64,000 nt of DNA from Afipia sp. P52-10. Lineage in GTDB: Bacteria; Pseudomonadota; Alphaproteobacteria; Rhizobiales; Xanthobacteraceae. The stretch covers positions 1,799,212 through 1,863,211 of the forward strand of contig NZ_AZSJ01000003.1 of assembly GCF_000516555.1 (NCBI RefSeq), given 5' to 3'. Shown here in pieces: positions 60,920 through 64,000 of the stretch. The position numbers were made by a program, and so were the translations under genes. The notes below the pieces were generated by a model. The model ran no database searches and had not been told where the DNA came from. It saw only the letters and a program-made list of their open reading frames with translations. How positions within the stretch are numbered: position 1 is the stretch's first letter; each line of letters starts with the position of its first letter.

Positions 60920-62071
60920 ATGGATCTTTCGCTTTCCGAAGAGCAGCGATTGCTCGGCGATGCGGCAGGGCGTTTTGCCGCGGGTCGTTATTCGTTCGAG
61001 GCGCGTCGCGCCATTCTGCAATCGGCGGACGGGTTCAGCCGCGACATCTGGCGCGAGTTCGCCGATCTCGGTTGGCTGGGATTGAACATTCCGGAAGACT
61101 TCGGCGGTCTCGGTACGGGCGCGATCGAAACCGGCGTCGTGATGGAGGCGTTCGGCCGCGCGCTGGTGGTTGAACCCTATCTGCAAACGGCGGTAGTTGC
61201 CGCAAACCTGATCAGCGGGCTCGGCACGCAGGAGCAGAAGCAGGCGCTGCTGCCGCCGATCGCGGAGGGGCGCTCGATCGGCGTGCTCGCGCATGGCGAG
61301 CCGCAGGCGCGTTACGTCCTCGATGATGTGGCGACGACCGCCATGCGCAATGGCAGCGGCTGGACCCTATCAGGCCGCAAGGACGTGGTCCTCGGCGCGC
61401 CGTGGGCCGATATGCTGCTGGTGTCGGCGCGCATCTCCGGCGGCCAGCGCGATCGTTCCGGCATCGGCCTGTTCCTGGTGCCGGCGAAGAGTGCGAGGCT
61501 GACGGCGCGGGCCTATCAGACGGTGGATGGCGCCCGCGCGAGCAACATCGTGTTGGAGAACGTGGCCGTGCCGGCTGACGCGCTGCTCGGCGGCAGCGAA
61601 GACGCCTTGCCCTCGATCGAGGCAGCGATCGACCGGGCGATCGCTGCGATGGCGTCGGAGGCGCTCGGTTGCATGCAGGTGCTGCTCGACACCACCATCG
61701 CCTACACCAAGACGCGCATTCAGTTCGGCAAGCCGCTGGCGGCCAATCAGGTGCTGCAGCATCGCATGGCGGCGATGGCGGTGAAGCTGGAGGAGGCGCG
61801 CGGCAGTGCCCTCAACGCGGCGCTGATGGCCGATGCCGATCCGGTGACGCGGGCAAGGGCTGCGTCCGGCGCCAAGGTCAAGGTCGGCAGGGCCGGCCGG
61901 TTCGTGGCGGAGCAGGCGGTACAGTTGCACGGCGGCATGGGCGTCACCGAGGAGCTGAACGTCGGCGCCTACTTCAAGCGGCTGATGGCGATCGAGATCA
62001 TCTTCGGTAGTCCGGACTTCCATTTGCAGCGGTACATGCGGCTCGCGCCGCAGCCGGCCAGCGCGGCTTAG
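60920..62071 (+). CDS. Acyl-CoA dehydrogenase, N-half type (heteromeric partner)
   Basis: 383 residues. It matches the first half of the fused protein at 56947: LGWLGLNIPEDFGGLGTGAIETGVVMEAFGRAL, KTRIQFGKPLAANQVLQHR, VQLHGGMGVTEELNVGAYFKRLMAIE. Start chosen at ATG 60920 because GGAGG sits between it and an ATG 12 bases upstream. The C-half-type partner follows after 9 bases. In characterised heteromeric ACADs this type of chain contributes part of the FAD site but not the catalytic base. Confidence 0.92.
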   Translation: MDLSLSEEQRLLGDAAGRFAAGRYSFEARRAILQSADGFSRDIWREFADLGWLGLNIPEDFGGLGTGAIETGVVMEAFGRALVVEPYLQTAVVAANLISGLGTQEQKQALLPPIAEGRSIGVLAHGEPQARYVLDDVATTAMRNGSGWTLSGRKDVVLGAPWADMLLVSARISGGQRDRSGIGLFLVPAKSARLTARAYQTVDGARASNIVLENVAVPADALLGGSEDALPSIEAAIDRAIAAMASEALGCMQVLLDTTIAYTKTRIQFGKPLAANQVLQHRMAAMAVKLEEARGSALNAALMADADPVTRARAASGAKVKVGRAGRFVAEQAVQLHGGMGVTEELNVGAYFKRLMAIEIIFGSPDFHLQRYMRLAPQPASAA

Positions 62072-62080
62072 GAGGCAGCC

Positions 62081-63274
62081 ATGGATCTGTCATTCTCGAA
62101 GGAAGAGCTCGCATTCCGCGACGAGGTACGGGAGTTCATTGCCAAGAATCTGACCGAGGACGTCAAGCGCATGCAGCGGCTGACGCCGAGCGCCTTGTCG
62201 GAAAAGCCCGTGTTCGCGAGCTGGCACGCGGCGCTGTCCAAGAAAGGTTGGGTGTCGCCGTACTGGCCGAAGCAGCATGGCGGCACGGGCTGGACGCCGG
62301 CGCAGCGCTATATCTTCGAGACCGAATGCGGCAAGGCCGGAACACCGAGCCTGCTGCCGTTCGGCGTGCACATGGTGGGGCCGGTCATCATCAAGTTCGG
62401 GTCGGAGCAGCAGAAGGCCTTCTACCTGCCGCGCATCGTCTCGGGTGAGGACTACTGGTGCCAGGGCTATTCCGAGCCGGGCTCAGGCTCGGACCTCGCC
62501 TCGCTGAAGACCCGCGCGGTGCGCGACGGCGATCATTACGTCGTCAACGGCACCAAGATCTGGACCACCCACGCGCACTTCGCCAACCGGATGTTCGCGC
62601 TGGTGCGGACGGCGGATACGCCGAAGCGGCAGGAAGGCATCAGCTTCCTTTTGATCGACATGACCACCAAGGGCATCTCGACCCGGCCGATCATCACCAT
62701 CGGCGGCGATCACGAGGTCAATCAGGTGTTCTTCGACGATGTGCGCGTGCCGGTCGAAAACCGGATCGGCGAGGAGAACAAAGGCTGGACCTATGCGAAG
62801 TATCTGCTCGAGTTCGAGCGCGGAGCGAGCTTCCGTGCCGCCCGCTTCCGCCGTCAGCTCGGCGAGCTGAAGCGGCTGAACGCCAAGACCGGCAACGGCG
62901 CAGGCGGCGATGCGAGTATAGCGACGCGGATCGCCGAAGCCGAGATCGATGTCGATGCGCTCGAAATGATCGAGCTCAAGCTTCTGTCGGATGTGCAGGC
63001 CGGGCGCAATCCGGGTCCGGTGTCGTCGGTGCTGAAATTGCGCGGCACGGAAATCTTTCAGACGCTCACACGGATCGGCGTCGATATCATCGGCACCAAT
63101 GCGCTGGTGTGGGAGCCGCGGCGGCCGCTCTACAGCCTGAACGAGGCCGCGGTGCTGCCGGACGACGAACTGGCGGTGCTGCCGGCGCATCTCGACGGGC
63201 GCGCGCATACGATCTTCGGCGGCACATCGGAGATCCAGCACGAGATCGTCGCCAAGCAGATGCTCGGCCTGTGA
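62081..63274 (+). CDS. Acyl-CoA dehydrogenase, C-half type (heteromeric partner)
   Basis: 397 residues. It matches the second half of the fused protein: GWVSPYWPKQHGGTGWTP, CQGYSEPGSGSDLASLKTRAV, TKIWTTHAHFANRMFALVRT and the end FGGTSEIQHEIVAKQMLGL. The probable catalytic-base Glu is in LLEFERGASF. GGAGG ribosome site 7 bases ahead of the ATG. It is 9 bases after its partner gene, so the two chains probably form an alpha2-beta2 enzyme for a bulky acyl-CoA. Confidence 0.92.
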   Translation: MDLSFSKEELAFRDEVREFIAKNLTEDVKRMQRLTPSALSEKPVFASWHAALSKKGWVSPYWPKQHGGTGWTPAQRYIFETECGKAGTPSLLPFGVHMVGPVIIKFGSEQQKAFYLPRIVSGEDYWCQGYSEPGSGSDLASLKTRAVRDGDHYVVNGTKIWTTHAHFANRMFALVRTADTPKRQEGISFLLIDMTTKGISTRPIITIGGDHEVNQVFFDDVRVPVENRIGEENKGWTYAKYLLEFERGASFRAARFRRQLGELKRLNAKTGNGAGGDASIATRIAEAEIDVDALEMIELKLLSDVQAGRNPGPVSSVLKLRGTEIFQTLTRIGVDIIGTNALVWEPRRPLYSLNEAAVLPDDELAVLPAHLDGRAHTIFGGTSEIQHEIVAKQMLGL

Positions 63275-63328
63275 GACAAAATCAGGGTCGTTTCCGTCCC
63301 TGATCGGTTGCTGTGCGAATCACGGGGC

Positions 63329-63350
63329 GCGGGCACTGGTGCCCGCTTTT
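63329..63350 (+). terminator. Rho-independent terminator of the acyl-CoA dehydrogenase operon
   Basis: Perfect stem GCGGGCAC/GTGCCCGC with a 2-base loop followed by TTTT (and GCTTG), 54 bases after the stop at 63274. Confidence 0.8.
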
Positions 63351-63378
63351 GCTTGAAAGAGCTCTATCTCTTACCTCT

Positions 63379-63426
63379 GCGCATCGGCTTGTTCGAAAGC
63401 CGCCCACACTTTTCGGGCCGATGCGC
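63379..63426. repeat. Dispersed stem-loop repeat
   Basis: Arms GCGCATCGGC and GCCGATGCGC, with loop sequence CGAAAGCCGCCCACACTTTTCGG cut here as CGAAAGCC...CACTTTTCGG. Same class as the element at 1261-1308. Confidence 0.75.
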
Positions 63427-63438
63427 TAGCTCAGTTTG

Positions 63439-63485
63439 AGCATGATCTTTTCGGAAAACCGCTACGCACGTTTCCGGACCATGCT
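63439..63485. repeat. Dispersed stem-loop repeat (second-stem type)
   Basis: Arms AGCATGATC and GACCATGCT (one mismatch), loop with CGGAAAACCGCT and GTTTCCG. It matches the second stem of the composite repeat at 55519-55567 and ends at the stop of the next gene. Confidence 0.78.
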
Positions 63486-64000
63486 TTAGCGTCCGGTGAA
63501 TGCAGGCGCGCGCTTCTCGACGAAGTGCCGCACGCCTTCCTTGAAATCCTCGCTGGCGAGGCTCAGCGCCATCTCGTGATCGGCGAGGTCCATCGCATCG
63601 TTGAGCGGCTGCATATGCGCAGCCCAGAGCTGCCGCTTGATCACGCCGAGCGAGCGCGGCGACGACAGTTCGCCGAGTTCCTTGGCATAGGCGAGCGTCG
63701 CCGGCATCAGCTCACTCGCCGGATAGAGGCGATCGACCATGCCGAGCTTCAGCGCCTCGGGCGCCATCACCTTGCGCGCGGAGAGCAGCAGATCGGCTGC
63801 TGCGGAGTGGCCGACCAGCCGCGGCAGCGTCCAGCTCATGCCGTGTTCGGCGATCAGGCCGCGGCGCGCGAACGCCGTGGTGAAGGAGGCTTCTTCCGCC
63901 GCGAAGCGCATGTCGCAGAACAGGGCGTAGCAGAGCCCGAGGCCGGCGCACGGACCGTTGATCGCGGCGATGATCGGCTTCGGCACGGCGGGAAAATAGG
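63486..64000 (-). CDS. Enoyl-CoA hydratase/isomerase family protein (5' partial)
   Basis: Crotonase-fold protein that runs off the right edge; the frame stays open to base 64000 (YFPAVPKPIIAAINGPCAG). Seen: oxyanion-loop NGPCAGLGLCYALFCDMRF, then FARRGLIAEHGMSWTLPRLVG, where the first hydratase glutamate position appears to be Ala and a Glu stands in IAEHG, as in some isomerase- or PaaG-like members. C-terminus EKRAPAFTGR. The repeat at 63439-63485 abuts its stop codon. Confidence 0.88.
   Translation of the reverse strand, partial: YFPAVPKPIIAAINGPCAGLGLCYALFCDMRFAAEEASFTTAFARRGLIAEHGMSWTLPRLVGHSAAADLLLSARKVMAPEALKLGMVDRLYPASELMPATLAYAKELGELSSPRSLGVIKRQLWAAHMQPLNDAMDLADHEMALSLASEDFKEGVRHFVEKRAPAFTGR

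Overview
The window looks like chromosomal DNA of a GC-rich alphaproteobacterium, most likely of the Bradyrhizobium/Afipia/Rhodopseudomonas group (Nitrobacteraceae). The basis is high GC with strong third-position bias, crotonase/CaiB/Bug/TRAP/MaoC families typical of that group, DUF2778 and DUF3750 genes, and dispersed stem-loop repeats of the 'AAGCATGATC...GATCATGCTT' type, which I associate with it from memory. No rRNA, tRNA, CRISPR, insertion sequence or phage gene was seen. The genus call is inference.

Layout. 1-5.2 kb: a partial crotonase, a repeat-filled gap, a class V aminotransferase, a pirin and an SDR. 5.7-11.2 kb: a GNAT, a complete DctPQM TRAP transporter, and a P450 with its 3Fe-4S ferredoxin, divergent from a TetR gene. 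11.3-20.4 kb: an orphan Bug binding protein, a DUF2778 protein, an SDR divergent from a LysR gene, a second-type enolase, another LysR and an MFS carrier. 20.6-29.5 kb: MmgE/PrpD and Old Yellow Enzyme proteins, small secreted proteins, a MATE pump, a CnbZ-like protein, TenA and DUF3297. 29.6-32.5 kb: oxyR divergent from a clade 3 catalase plus a 68-residue protein. 32.5-43.3 kb: two MaoC proteins, a MoxR/CoxE pair, VOC protein, M20 peptidase, penicillin acylase, GIY-YIG protein, CaiB/BaiF CoA transferase and a PrdB-like protein. 43.7-44.15 kb: three 165-bp tandem repeats. 44.2-48.7 kb: crotonase, SnoaL-like and thiolase-like genes, DUF3750 and another crotonase. 48.9-53.9 kb: an RND efflux operon with its TetR gene and a probable operator. 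54.3-64 kb: HIBYL-CoA hydrolase, SDR, a fused double acyl-CoA dehydrogenase, an MBL hydrolase, an ABM protein, an unfused acyl-CoA dehydrogenase pair and a final partial crotonase.

How it fits together. At least fifteen genes belong to families acting on acyl-CoAs or their hydroxy/keto intermediates: five crotonase-fold proteins, three acyl-CoA dehydrogenase polypeptides, two MaoC proteins, a thiolase-like protein, a CoA transferase and several SDRs. With the P450/ferredoxin pair and the Old Yellow Enzyme, this resembles an accessory catabolic region for branched, alicyclic or steroid-like acids, split into many short operons. The substrate cannot be read from the sequence. The most useful leads are the fused-versus-split acyl-CoA dehydrogenases, the cysteine form of a PrdB-like protein, the thiolase-like cluster, the catalase-linked small protein, two clear divergon/operator sites and the 165-bp repeat array.
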